DNA of 64,000 nucleotides from Corallincola platygyrae (GTDB lineage Bacteria; Pseudomonadota; Gammaproteobacteria; Enterobacterales; Neiellaceae). Location: positions 89,101 to 153,100 of the forward strand of contig NZ_BAABLI010000003.1 of the NCBI RefSeq assembly GCF_039544265.1, written 5' to 3'. The notes under the pieces were generated by a model. The model saw nothing but the letters and a program-made list of their open reading frames with translations. It did no database searches and was not told the DNA's origin. The position numbers and the translations under genes were made by a program. Position 1 is the stretch's first letter. The number at the start of each line of letters is the position of its first letter. Positions 51,683 through 60,233 of the stretch are shown one piece after another.

Positions 51683-52692
51683 GCTTGTTCCTCTGTATTA
51701 CTTTGCTTTGCTAAACCTTCAGCGATTGCCAACGGTGCTGCACTGTCCATTGCGGTGATCGCCAGTTGTACGCCTTGTTTTAAATCTGTCGCTAGGCCAC
51801 TGACATAGAGCAGGGCACCGACATTGGCTGCAACCGCACTGCGTTGTGCTTCAGTGCCTTGGCCAGACAGTATTGCGCGTGTGATCACTGCGTTTTCTTC
51901 CGGCGTTCCGCCTTTCAATGCTTCAAGCGGGTGCTCAGATAAACCAAAAGATTCTGGTGTTAGCTCATAATGCTTGATCCCTTCCGGGCTGACTTCAGCC
52001 ACCTGCGTTGGACCATGCAGGGCGATCTCATCTAAACCACTGCCATGTACCACCATGGCTTTGCTGACACCGAGGAATTTCAGGGCTTCTGCGATAGGCG
52101 TAACCAGCTCCGGTGAATACACACCTAACACCATAAAATCAGGTTGGGCCGGATTAATCAGCGGGCCAAGCACGTTAAAGATTGTGCGAGTCGCCAGTGC
52201 TTTGCGGACCGGCATTGCATGGCGAATACCACCGTGATATTGAGGTGCGAAAATAAAGCAACAACCCACGTCATCCAAGCAGCGTTTGGCGGTGGCTGGG
52301 CTCATCGCCAGGTTAACGCCAAGGCGCTCGAGCAGGTCCGCAGAGCCTGATTTGGAAGAGACCGAGCGGTTGCCGTGTTTGCAGACTTTTAATCCACAAG
52401 CCGCAGCGACAAAAACACTGGTCGTAGAGATATTGATGGTGTGGTGGCCATCACCACCAGTGCCGACGATATCCGCAATAGGGTAATCTAGCGCAGGAAA
52501 CGCGACCGCTGCCGTTCTGAGCGCATCTGCCGCACCGGCAATCTCTTCCGGCGTTTCACCTTTGATTTTCAAAGCGGTGAGTAGTGATGAAATCACTACG
52601 GGGTCCATCTCACCCCGAATAATCTCGCCAAATAGTTCAGCGGCCTGTTCGCGAGTTAAATCCTGCTGTTGATAGAGTGATTCAAGCATCAT
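51679..52692 (-). CDS. trpD: Anthranilate phosphoribosyltransferase
   Basis: A 337-residue enzyme transferring phosphoribose from PRPP to anthranilate. The PRPP loop is IVGTGGDGHHTINISTTS, with KHGNRSVSSKSGSADLLE as the anthranilate and Mg region. It stands alone and is not fused to trpG as in enterics. AGGAG precedes the ATG. Confidence 0.97.
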   Translation of the reverse strand: MMLESLYQQQDLTREQAAELFGEIIRGEMDPVVISSLLTALKIKGETPEEIAGAADALRTAAVAFPALDYPIADIVGTGGDGHHTINISTTSVFVAAACGLKVCKHGNRSVSSKSGSADLLERLGVNLAMSPATAKRCLDDVGCCFIFAPQYHGGIRHAMPVRKALATRTIFNVLGPLINPAQPDFMVLGVYSPELVTPIAEALKFLGVSKAMVVHGSGLDEIALHGPTQVAEVSPEGIKHYELTPESFGLSEHPLEALKGGTPEENAVITRAILSGQGTEAQRSAVAANVGALLYVSGLATDLKQGVQLAITAMDSAAPLAIAEGLAKQSNTEEQA

Positions 52693-52699
52693 GATCTCC

Positions 52700-53329
52700 T
52701 TATGCCGCTTTGTTTACTGGTTGGCTGGCCCACGCAAGGCTCTGCGTCAATAGCTGGGCGCCGTCGGTGGTCAGGATAGATTCTGGGTGAAACTGGAATC
52801 CCAACACCTTGTTTTCGGCATCCATAACAGCCATCGGCAGCGACTGGTAGTCTGCGATAACAGCTAAGCCTTCAACTCGCGTGGCCGCCAAAGAGTGGTA
52901 GCGGGCAACCGGGAGAGGCTGTTGCAGGCCGGTAAACATTTGGTCGCCTATATGGCTGATCGCCGATGACTTACCATGAAGGATTTCACCCGCTGAGCCA
53001 ACTTCTCCACCGTAATACTGAACGATGGCCTGATGACCCAGACAGATCCCCATAATAGGGAACACACCTTTACATAATCCGATCAGTTCAAGCATGCAGC
53101 CGGCTTGTGTAGGGTTACCTGGTCCCGGAGACAGCACCAGAATCACATCGTTACCCTGTGCTTGATGGGCCTGCATTTTGTCAAAGATAAGCAGGGCATC
53201 GAGGTTGTTGCGATAGATGACCACCGGATGGTCGAGCGCGCGAAACTGATCTACCAGGTTGTAAGTAAACGAGTCGAAGTTATCGAGCAAAAAGATGGTT
53301 GCTTTGTCAGTGCTGTTTAGCTTATCCAT
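52700..53329 (-). CDS. trpG: Anthranilate synthase component II (glutamine amidotransferase)
   Basis: A 209-residue class I amidotransferase giving ammonia to TrpE. LLDNFDSFTYNLVDQF at the start, the nucleophilic Cys in GICLGHQAI, and His-Glu in FQFHPESILTTDGA. Its start overlaps the trpE end by eight bases. Seven bases separate it from trpD. Confidence 0.97.
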   Translation of the reverse strand: MDKLNSTDKATIFLLDNFDSFTYNLVDQFRALDHPVVIYRNNLDALLIFDKMQAHQAQGNDVILVLSPGPGNPTQAGCMLELIGLCKGVFPIMGICLGHQAIVQYYGGEVGSAGEILHGKSSAISHIGDQMFTGLQQPLPVARYHSLAATRVEGLAVIADYQSLPMAVMDAENKVLGFQFHPESILTTDGAQLLTQSLAWASQPVNKAA

Positions 53330-54935
53330 GGTTAGCTCCCTGCTCGAACTGTTGATTTAGCTTTTTGTTGGCTGCGCTGATGGCTGAAATCACTGCTTGG
53401 GCTTTGTTTCGAGTTTCATCTGCTTCTGCTTGCGGCAGGGAATCAAATACGACGCCTGCGCCGGCTTGAATTGTCGCCTGTCCGTCGCGGACAAACGCGC
53501 TACGGATAACGATGCAGGTATCCATATCGCCTTTACCGTTGAGATAACCCACTGCTCCGCCATAGCTGCCGCGGCGCTTGCCTTCGATATCACGAATCAG
53601 CTGGGCAGCGCGAATTTTTGGTGCGCCAACCAGGGTGCCCATGTTCATGCAGGCCTGATAGGCGTGCAGCGCATCGAGGTCTTGCCGTAGTTCACCAACC
53701 ACACGACTTACCAGGTGCATGACGTGGCTGTAGCGGTCAACCTTAAGGAGTTCGGCTACATGACGACTGGCAGGGGAGGCAATACGGGCGATGTCGTTTC
53801 GGGCTAGGTCAACTAGCATGATGTGCTCTGCAAGCTCTTTTTTGTCCAGCCGCAACTCAAGCTCATTGCGACTGTCGAGGTCGCGATTGATCGTGCCATT
53901 TGGGTTAAAGCCACGACGGCGGGTACCGGCGATAGGGTAAACTTCAACCTGACGATCGGATTGGCCATACTTGAGGGCACTTTCTGGCGATGCGCCAAAC
54001 AGGACGAAATCTTCGTCGTTGACATAGAACATGTATGGGCTGGGGTTGCTGGCCTTGAGTTCTCGGTACGCTAACAGGCTATCCGGACAGTCGATGTGGA
54101 AGCTACGCGAGGGCACAACCTGGAATATATCGCCGCAGTGAATATTGCCTTTGAGTTGTTCTACGTACTTGCAGAAGGTTTCGTCATCGGTGTCTGTCGT
54201 GACTTCCAATGAAGCCGGTTTCAGCTCTTTTGCAGATAACTGGTCCGGGGAGAAGCTGCTCAGAGTGTCGACCAGCTCCTCCAGGCGGCGGGTTTTCAGG
54301 TAAAACTGCTCGCTGGCGGATTCGCCACCAAAAACACAGCCTGAGATTTTGGTATCGTTAGTTTGATGGTCAATCACCAGCAGTGTTTCAGCCAGATAAA
54401 ACAGAAAGTCAGGGCAGTTATTGTCGCCTTCCTCTACGTCGGGTAGAGGTTCGAAGTTGGCGATCAGATCGTAGGCAAATGTGCCGCCGAGGAAGATAGC
54501 GTCGTCGTTATCCCCTCGGGTTTTCAGCTGGTTTACCGCACACCTAAGTGCTTCGAGTGGTGACAGCGCTTTAAGGCGCTCCTCTTCATCAAGAATCTCG
54601 CCTACCACAGGAAAGTTCAGTGTGGCTGTTAATTCGTTTCGAGAGACGTCGACGGTTCCAGGCAGCGCGCCGATAAGTGCTGATAGGGCGTTTTCACCGT
54701 TATCGGTCAGCGCGCTCACTGTCACCTTATGGCCTTTACAGCTTATTTTCAGCGCTGCATCCAATAACAACAATGATTTAAGGTTGGCTTTGCTATCGAC
54801 CTCGGCAGACTCGAGTAAGAGTGTTTGTTTACGTTCACCATGCTCAGTGAGCAACTCGTACAGCGCTAATGGATCGGCGATATATGGCGCTTTGCTGGTA
54901 AGCGCTTCGACTTCGCCGAGAGCTAGATGACTCAT
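53322..54935 (-). CDS. trpE: Anthranilate synthase component I
   Basis: A 537-residue chorismate-using enzyme. The N-terminal LLLESAEVDSKANLKSLLLL contains the tryptophan-feedback site known from enterics, so product inhibition is expected. Catalytic core: GDIFQVVPSRSF, PYMFYVNDEDFVLFGASPES, AGTRRRGFNPNG and GAGVVFDSLPQAEADET. AGGGA precedes the ATG. First structural gene; 201 bases separate it from the attenuator. Confidence 0.97.
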   Translation of the reverse strand: MSHLALGEVEALTSKAPYIADPLALYELLTEHGERKQTLLLESAEVDSKANLKSLLLLDAALKISCKGHKVTVSALTDNGENALSALIGALPGTVDVSRNELTATLNFPVVGEILDEEERLKALSPLEALRCAVNQLKTRGDNDDAIFLGGTFAYDLIANFEPLPDVEEGDNNCPDFLFYLAETLLVIDHQTNDTKISGCVFGGESASEQFYLKTRRLEELVDTLSSFSPDQLSAKELKPASLEVTTDTDDETFCKYVEQLKGNIHCGDIFQVVPSRSFHIDCPDSLLAYRELKASNPSPYMFYVNDEDFVLFGASPESALKYGQSDRQVEVYPIAGTRRRGFNPNGTINRDLDSRNELELRLDKKELAEHIMLVDLARNDIARIASPASRHVAELLKVDRYSHVMHLVSRVVGELRQDLDALHAYQACMNMGTLVGAPKIRAAQLIRDIEGKRRGSYGGAVGYLNGKGDMDTCIVIRSAFVRDGQATIQAGAGVVFDSLPQAEADETRNKAQAVISAISAANKKLNQQFEQGANHG

Positions 54936-55079
54936 GCTGTTTCCCTGCTAAATTCAAATAAAACTGTTCTAAACTGGCCGCTATTTCATCCGCTTGACCG
55001 ATTGAGCGACCCCAAACTATACAGCGCTTTGCTTAGGCTGCAATCTGAACCTGCCTGGGCGGGCCAGTTTATGAAATTT

Positions 55080-55136
55080 CAGACATCGCCGCTTTCATAC
55101 ATCCATGTATACGCGGCATACCGTTCCTCCTGAACA
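55080..55136 (-). repeat. Terminator-linked structured repeat, copy C
   Basis: Read on the minus strand: GTTC-N5-GAAC (55135-55123), GCCGC (55117) pairing with GCGGC (55092) around ATAC-ATGGAT-GTAT (55110-55097). A single module lacking the tail of copies A and B. It starts two bases after the U-tract of the trp attenuator and lies in the trpE leader. Confidence 0.7.
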
Positions 55137-55163
55137 CAAAAAAACCCGCTCTTAAGGCGGGTT
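55137..55163 (-). terminator. trp attenuator terminator (3:4 hairpin)
   Basis: Minus strand AACCCGC (55163-55157), loop CTTAAGA, GCGGGTT (55149-55143), then a seven-base U tract. The competing antiterminator pairs the same AACCCGC with GCGGGTT at 55205-55199, which starts within the trpL stop codon. Ribosome stalling at the three Trp codons would free that strand and allow read-through into trpE. Confidence 0.9.
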
Positions 55164-55204
55164 CTTATGTTTCATTCAGATATAGAAAGCCGAAACACAA
55201 CCCG

Positions 55205-55273
55205 CTATGGGAAGTGCCACCACCACACAGTGTTGATCTTAGCGATCTGGTTGATGTTGAGGCTTGAAAGCAT
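55205..55273 (-). CDS. trpL: trp operon leader peptide
   Basis: A 22-residue peptide, MLSSLNINQIAKINTVWWWHFP in two parts: a neutral N-terminal half and three consecutive Trp codons near the end (TVWWWHFP). GGAGAGATATAG precedes the ATG. Its position just before the antiterminator and terminator arms makes it a classical attenuation leader. The stop lies at the edge of antiterminator arm 2. AACAC upstream of the Trp codons can pair with GTGTT after the stop as the protective 1:2 stem. Confidence 0.92.
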   Translation of the reverse strand: MLSSLNINQIAKINTVWWWHFP

Positions 55274-55324
55274 CTATATCTCTCCTAAAACAGTGCGCTC
55301 AAGCATGCAACGTGAAATCTATGG

Positions 55325-55330
55325 TGTCAA
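55325..55330 (-). promoter_or_regulatory. Probable -35 box of the trp promoter
   Basis: A perfect TTGACA on the minus strand 52 bases before trpL. The -10 box 17 bases on is poor (CATGCT). An inverted repeat CTCACA-N5-TGTGAG at 55333-55349 overlaps the upstream side and the divergent rnm promoter region; no match to the E. coli TrpR operator was seen. Confidence 0.5.
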
Positions 55331-55395
55331 CCCTCACATGGAGTGTGAGATAATAAGTCGAATACGATTCACGGTTTTGACCCAAGAAGGGCCTG

Positions 55396-56235
55396 TTGAT
55401 TTACGACCTCCATAGCCACAGTACAGCTTCTGACGGCATGCTTTCTCCCGAACAATTGGTGAAAAGGGCGGTAGAACGACGTGTCGACGTTCTTGCGCTG
55501 ACGGATCATGACACCACGGCGGGTTTGCAGGCGGGTTGGCAGGCAATTGCTGCGGATGACCTGCCACTTACACTGATTTCAGGGGTTGAAATCAGTTGTT
55601 CATGGGAAGGGATGGAGATCCATATTGTTGGGTTAGGTTTTGATGAACAGCACCCAACTATTAGAGCCTTGCTTGATGCGCAGGCCGAACGACGGCGGGT
55701 GAGAGCGGAAGGTATCGCCGCCAAACTTGAAAAAATAGGTATTCACTCTGCGCTGGAGAAAGCGCAAGCATTAGCCGAAGGTGGCGCAGTAACACGCGCG
55801 CATTTTGCGCGAGTGCTTAAAGCTGATGGTGTGGTCGACAAGCTTGATACCGCATTTAAGAAGTACCTGCGTAAGGGTAAACGTGCCTACGTATCACCTG
55901 GTTGGTGTTCCATTGAACAAGCGATTGAAGCTATTCAGGGGGCCGGTGGTGTAGCTGTCGTCGCGCATCCAACTAAGTATCAGATTAGTTGGAAGTGGGT
56001 GCGCAAGTTGCTTGAAAGTTTTGCTGGTTGGGGCGGCGATGCGGTTGAAGTGGCCATGACCCAACAGATGCCCAATGAAAAACGCAAACTTGCTGATCTT
56101 GCAGTTGAATTTGGCCTGTTAGCCTCACAAGGCTCAGATTTTCACTACCCTGAAAGTTGGGTAGAGTTAGGAAAAAATTTGTGGTTGCCCAGTGGTATTG
56201 ATCCGATTTGGCAACGCTGGGAAGCCCAGAAATAA
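55396..56235 (+). CDS. rnm: RNase AM (PHP-domain 5'-3' exoribonuclease, YciV/TrpH)
   Basis: A 279-residue PHP-fold phosphoesterase that matures 5' ends of rRNAs in E. coli. Metal-binding motifs are YDLHSHSTASDG, LALTDHDTTAGL, VAHPTKYQISWKW and QGSDFHYPESW. The start is TTG, with AAGAAGGG just upstream; the preceding in-frame codon positions contain a TGA, so no ATG is possible nearby. Divergent from the trp leader. First gene of an operon with yciO and scpAB. Confidence 0.92.
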   Translation: MIYDLHSHSTASDGMLSPEQLVKRAVERRVDVLALTDHDTTAGLQAGWQAIAADDLPLTLISGVEISCSWEGMEIHIVGLGFDEQHPTIRALLDAQAERRRVRAEGIAAKLEKIGIHSALEKAQALAEGGAVTRAHFARVLKADGVVDKLDTAFKKYLRKGKRAYVSPGWCSIEQAIEAIQGAGGVAVVAHPTKYQISWKWVRKLLESFAGWGGDAVEVAMTQQMPNEKRKLADLAVEFGLLASQGSDFHYPESWVELGKNLWLPSGIDPIWQRWEAQK

Positions 56236-56258
56236 ACGTATAAGGAAGCCGTTAAGGT

Positions 56259-56879
56259 ATGAGTCAGTTTTTCTATGTGCATCCGGAAAACCCACAGAGC
56301 CGATTGATTAACCAGGCTGTGGCAATGATCCGTCAGGGCGGCGTTATCGCGTATCCGACAGATTCCGGTTACGCCTTAGGTTGCCACATAGGCGACAAGT
56401 CGGCATTGGAGCGTATTTGTCGCATAAGGCAGATCGATAAAGAGCATAATTTCACCCTTATTTGCCGGGACCTGTCTGAGTTGTCTCTGTATGCGCGGGT
56501 CGATAACAGTGTCTATCGCTTGCTGAAGAACAACACGCCTGGGCCTTACACCTTCATCCTCAAGGGGACCAAAGAGGTGCCACGCCGTTTGTTAAATGCA
56601 AAACGTAAGACCATCGGTTTGCGGGTGCCAGAACATGTAATAACTCAATCGCTGCTTGAAGCGTTGGGTGAGCCAATTATGTCCACTTCGCTGATTTTGC
56701 CGGGCAATGATGTTGCAGAGTCGGATCCAGAAGAGATCCGCGATCGCCTGGAACATCAGTTGGACCTGGTTATCCACGGTGGCTATCTGGGTGAGACACC
56801 CACAACCGTTATCGACATTTCCGATGACCAGGTGGAAATTCTTCGTGTCGGTGCTGGTGATCCCGCGCCATTCAGCTGA
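56259..56879 (+). CDS. yciO: YciO-type threonylcarbamoyl-AMP synthase family protein
   Basis: A 206-residue SUA5/YrdC-fold protein. GGVIAYPTDSGYALGCHIGD, YRLLKNNTPGPYTFILKGTK and IGLRVPEHVITQSLLEALGE match YciO more than the essential TsaC. Activity in tRNA t6A synthesis is weak or unproven for this branch. Its stop overlaps the scpA ATG (TGATG). Confidence 0.93.
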   Translation: MSQFFYVHPENPQSRLINQAVAMIRQGGVIAYPTDSGYALGCHIGDKSALERICRIRQIDKEHNFTLICRDLSELSLYARVDNSVYRLLKNNTPGPYTFILKGTKEVPRRLLNAKRKTIGLRVPEHVITQSLLEALGEPIMSTSLILPGNDVAESDPEEIRDRLEHQLDLVIHGGYLGETPTTVIDISDDQVEILRVGAGDPAPFS

Positions 56880-57724
56880 TGAGTGAACAGCCCACTTCTC
56901 AAGAAGAGCAAACAACACAGACACCGGTGCAGCAGCAACTGCCACTGGCGACAGTGCGTGGAGAAGCGGTTACTGAAGTACCGATAGATCTCTATATTCC
57001 CCCTGAAGCGCTGGAGGTATTTCTCGAAGCGTTTGAAGGCCCCTTGGACCTGCTGCTTTACCTCATCAAGCGGAAAAAGGTGGATATTCTTGACCTGCCG
57101 TTGGCAGAGATCACTGCGCAGTACATCGAATATATCGAGCTGATGAAGGATCTGAAGCTTGAATTGGCAGCTGATTATCTGGTGATGGCGGCGTTTCTTA
57201 CTGAAGTTAAATCACGATTACTCCTGCCTGTAAGAGCATCTGATGAAGACGATGAAGAAGACCCCAGAGCCGCACTTATTCGAAGGCTGCAGGAATATGA
57301 GCGATTTAAGCTGGCAGCACAGGAGATAGATCAGCTGCCACGTGAAGAGCGCGATTATTATCGAGCTGGCGCTGATGCTCATGAAGCTGCGGCTCCTGTC
57401 AAAGTTGAACCTGAAGTCTCGATGGGGGAGCTATTGCTGGCGCTATCTCATGTGATGAAGCGTGCCAGTGCGTTTGAGCACCACCAGATACAACGTGAGG
57501 CGCTCAGTACAAGAGAGCGCATGAGTCAGGTGCTGGAAAGGGTTAGCAGCGATAAATTTACCCCGTTTGAAACACTCTTCGATGTAGAAGAGGGACGAGC
57601 TGGGGTCGTGGTGACCTTTCTGGCTATTTTAGAACTGGTAAAAGAATCACTTTTACAGCTTGTGCAAAACGACGCGTTTGAGTCTATCCATGTTAAAGCC
57701 CGTGAAGAGGTAGCTGATGCGTAA
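56879..57724 (+). CDS. scpA: Segregation and condensation protein A
   Basis: A 281-residue kleisin linking SMC heads. FEGPLDLLLYLIKRKKVDILDL is the N-terminal kleisin helix region; AADYLVMAAFLTEVKSRLLLP and the C-terminal winged helix VVVTFLAILELVKESLLQLV follow. The first 40 residues are Gln/Thr-rich and unconserved. Overlaps yciO and scpB at both ends, so the three are coupled. SMC itself is not in the window. Confidence 0.96.
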   Translation: MSEQPTSQEEQTTQTPVQQQLPLATVRGEAVTEVPIDLYIPPEALEVFLEAFEGPLDLLLYLIKRKKVDILDLPLAEITAQYIEYIELMKDLKLELAADYLVMAAFLTEVKSRLLLPVRASDEDDEEDPRAALIRRLQEYERFKLAAQEIDQLPREERDYYRAGADAHEAAAPVKVEPEVSMGELLLALSHVMKRASAFEHHQIQREALSTRERMSQVLERVSSDKFTPFETLFDVEEGRAGVVVTFLAILELVKESLLQLVQNDAFESIHVKAREEVADA

Positions 57725-58322
57725 AATTAACGACGAACAGCTCAAGCAACTGATTGAAGCAGCGTTGTTTGTTGCTGATAAGCCGTTAACGCAAAAAGCG
57801 CTGATGGAAACGGTTTTAGTTGAATTTCAGGTTTCACCAAAACGCGTGAAAGCAGTGCTGACAGAGCTGGAGGCAGATTATGCGCCTCGTGGCATTAATT
57901 TAGTTGAAGTGGCCAGTGGTTGGCGCTTTCAGTCAGCTGAAGTGATCAGCCCATGGTTGGGTCATTTATGGCCAGAGCGCACCCCTCGCTATTCGCGTGC
58001 TTTGATGGAGACACTGGCGTTGATTGCCTATCGCCAGCCCATTACGCGTTCTGAAATTGAAGCCGTGAGAGGGGTCACGGTCAGCAGCAATATCGTCAGA
58101 ACATTATCTGAAAGACAGTGGATTAAAGTGGTGGGGCATAAAGAAGTACCGGGAAGGCCGGCGCTTTATGCAACAACAAAGCAGTTTTTGGACTACTTTG
58201 GATTGAAATCACTTGAAGAGTTGCCGGCGCTTGAGGAGAATCCGCTCTCCGATCAGCCCGTTGATGCAGAAGCACTATCTGAATTGACACCGCCTAACCA
58301 AGAAGAGGTTACTGAGGCATGA
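57717..58322 (+). CDS. scpB: Segregation and condensation protein B
   Basis: A 201-residue dimeric winged-helix partner of ScpA. LIEAALFVADKPLTQKALME, ETLALIAYRQPITRSEIEAV and GRPALYATTKQFLDYFGLKS are the family signature, with an acidic tail. It begins eight bases inside scpA and its stop overlaps the rluB ATG (ATGA). Confidence 0.96.
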   Translation: MRKINDEQLKQLIEAALFVADKPLTQKALMETVLVEFQVSPKRVKAVLTELEADYAPRGINLVEVASGWRFQSAEVISPWLGHLWPERTPRYSRALMETLALIAYRQPITRSEIEAVRGVTVSSNIVRTLSERQWIKVVGHKEVPGRPALYATTKQFLDYFGLKSLEELPALEENPLSDQPVDAEALSELTPPNQEEVTEA

Positions 58323-59176
58323 GTGAAAAGTTGCAAAAAGTCCTGGCCAGAGCGGGATTAGGTTCCCGAAGAGAAGTAGAGCAGTGGATCGCTGCGGGCC
58401 GGGTCAGTGTCAACGGTCAGATCGTCTCGTTGGGCGTACGTGTCGAAAGTGATGACAAGATCCGTGTCGATGGTAAACCGGTTCGCACAGCCGCAGCGGA
58501 AGAGGCCACATGTCGTGTGATCATGTACCACAAGACCGAAGGAGAGGTGTGTACACGCAACGATCCTGAAAACCGCCGAACCGTATTTGATAACCTTCCG
58601 CGAGTAAGCGCTGGCCGTTGGATCGGTGTAGGGCGTTTGGACCTTAACACCAGCGGACTGATGCTGTTTACCAATGATGGTGAATTGGCGAACCGCTTAA
58701 TGCACCCAAGCTTCCAGATCGAGCGCGAGTATGCGGTAAGAGTATTTGGAGATGTGCAGGAAGGACACGTCAAAGCGCTGAAAAAAGGCGTGATGCTGGA
58801 AGATGGCCCTGCCAAATTTGATAATATCGTGCAGCGTGGCGGCGAAGGCATTAACCACTGGTTTTACGTGACCCTAAGTGAAGGGCGAAACCGCGAAGTG
58901 CGCCGCTTATGGGAAAGCCAGGAGCTTCAGGTTAGCCGCCTTATCCGTGTTCGTTATGGCTCTCTGTCCCTGCCTAGAGACCTATCGCAGGGTACCTGGC
59001 GTGAGCTTTCCTTGGATGAAGTGAACTACCTGCGTGAACAAGTGCAATTGCCACATGAAGATCGCAGTAAGCCGTCAGTGAAGTCACGGATTGGTGAGCA
59101 GGAACGTTTGCGTCGGGTGAGACGAAGCGTGTCTAAGCATCGCTCGCAGGCTCATCGTCGAGTGCGTCGTCGTTAA
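58319..59176 (+). CDS. rluB: 23S rRNA pseudouridine(2605) synthase
   Basis: A 285-residue enzyme of the RsuA/RluB family. An N-terminal S4 domain (KLQKVLARAGLGSRREVEQW) is followed by the catalytic core with the Asp in GVGRLDLNTSGLMLFTND and GRNREVRRLWESQEL. A basic tail (RRVRRSVSKHRSQAHRRVRRR) probably binds rRNA. Last gene of the operon. Confidence 0.95.
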   Translation: MSEKLQKVLARAGLGSRREVEQWIAAGRVSVNGQIVSLGVRVESDDKIRVDGKPVRTAAAEEATCRVIMYHKTEGEVCTRNDPENRRTVFDNLPRVSAGRWIGVGRLDLNTSGLMLFTNDGELANRLMHPSFQIEREYAVRVFGDVQEGHVKALKKGVMLEDGPAKFDNIVQRGGEGINHWFYVTLSEGRNREVRRLWESQELQVSRLIRVRYGSLSLPRDLSQGTWRELSLDEVNYLREQVQLPHEDRSKPSVKSRIGEQERLRRVRRSVSKHRSQAHRRVRRR

Positions 59177-59196
59177 ACGTGTTGATATCTGCATTA

Positions 59197-59223
59197 AGAA
59201 GGGCGCCATTTGGCGCCCTTCTT
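59197..59223. terminator. Bidirectional terminator rluB/yciK
   Basis: AGAAGGGCGCC pairs with GGCGCCCTTCT around ATTT, between the convergent genes. Confidence 0.85.
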
Positions 59224-59243
59224 ACATGCTAATGACTAAATCA

Positions 59244-59987
59244 CTATTTCGGCTGCGCATCTATGGATTGGCCGCGTACTTCTTTCGATTCTGGCCCCAT
59301 TAAGTACAGATATACCGGCATTAGGTCGAGTGGAGTCTTCAGCTTGCTTGCATCTTCGGCAGGGTATGCGGAGGCTCGCATACCGGTTCTTGTAGCGCCT
59401 GGGTTGATGGCGTTGACACGAACGGACGTGTTGCTCATTTCATCTGCGAGGATCTCCATCATTCCCTCGGTGGCAAACTTAGAGACCGAATAGCTTCCCC
59501 AATAGGCACGACCCTTTTTGCCAACTCCAGAGCTGGTAAAGATCAACGCAGCATCTTCCGCCTTTTTCAGCTGCGGGAGTAGGGCTTTGGTCATCATCAT
59601 CTGGGCGGTGACGTTGACTTTTAATACCTTATCCCAGCTTTCCAAATCTATCTGCTCGAAAGGGCTGAGTACGCCCAACATGCCTGCGTTATGAAGCACA
59701 CCATCTAATCGGCCAAACTGCTCATCGATGGTGGTCGCCATGTCTGAATAGTTTTGCTCGGTAGCTCCCAGCATATCCAGTGGCACGATGGCGGGCTCGG
59801 GAGCGCCAGCTTCTACAATCATGTCGTAGGTTTGTTCGAGCTTTTTCACTGTTTTACCAAGCAGGATCACGGTGGCGCCATGGTTTGCGTAGGTGAGAGC
59901 TGCTTGACGCCCTATGCCATCGCCTGCGCCAGTCACCAGAATGACTCGGTTTTTTAGGAGGTGTTGTGGTGCTTGATAGTCCTGCAT
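59244..59987 (-). CDS. yciK: YciK-family short-chain dehydrogenase
   Basis: A 247-residue classical SDR. The cofactor loop is LVTGAGDGIGRQAALTYAN, the catalytic Ser is in LIFTSSGVGKKGR and Tyr-Lys in GSYSVSKFATEG; LHNAGMLGVL is the NAG motif. Substrate is unknown. Conserved neighbour of the rluB-scpAB cluster in gammaproteobacteria. Confidence 0.94.
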   Translation of the reverse strand: MQDYQAPQHLLKNRVILVTGAGDGIGRQAALTYANHGATVILLGKTVKKLEQTYDMIVEAGAPEPAIVPLDMLGATEQNYSDMATTIDEQFGRLDGVLHNAGMLGVLSPFEQIDLESWDKVLKVNVTAQMMMTKALLPQLKKAEDAALIFTSSGVGKKGRAYWGSYSVSKFATEGMMEILADEMSNTSVRVNAINPGATRTGMRASAYPAEDASKLKTPLDLMPVYLYLMGPESKEVRGQSIDAQPK

Positions 59988-60233
59988 ATTTAGCTTTCCG
60001 GTAGAGATTGTCTCAAGGGAGTTGCGGCGGCATTTTACCTGCGTAAAACCGTGGTAGCGACCTTTTTGCGAAAATGGGATCTCAGTAACATTAAACAGGT
60101 GTTTAATGTAGCGAATTTGTAACTCTTACGTTACCTTACAGACTGGTACGAGCAGATCGACCCAGGCACTGGTCTGCCGAAACCTCGCTTAAAAATCGAG
60201 CCATAACTATAAAAAAGGAGCTTGGGGAGAAGC

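Noticed and set aside
55333..55349. CRP or TrpR operator at CTCACA-N5-TGTGAG
   Set aside because: The half-sites are in the opposite order to a CRP site and the sequence does not resemble the enteric TrpR operator; kept only as an unassigned inverted repeat.
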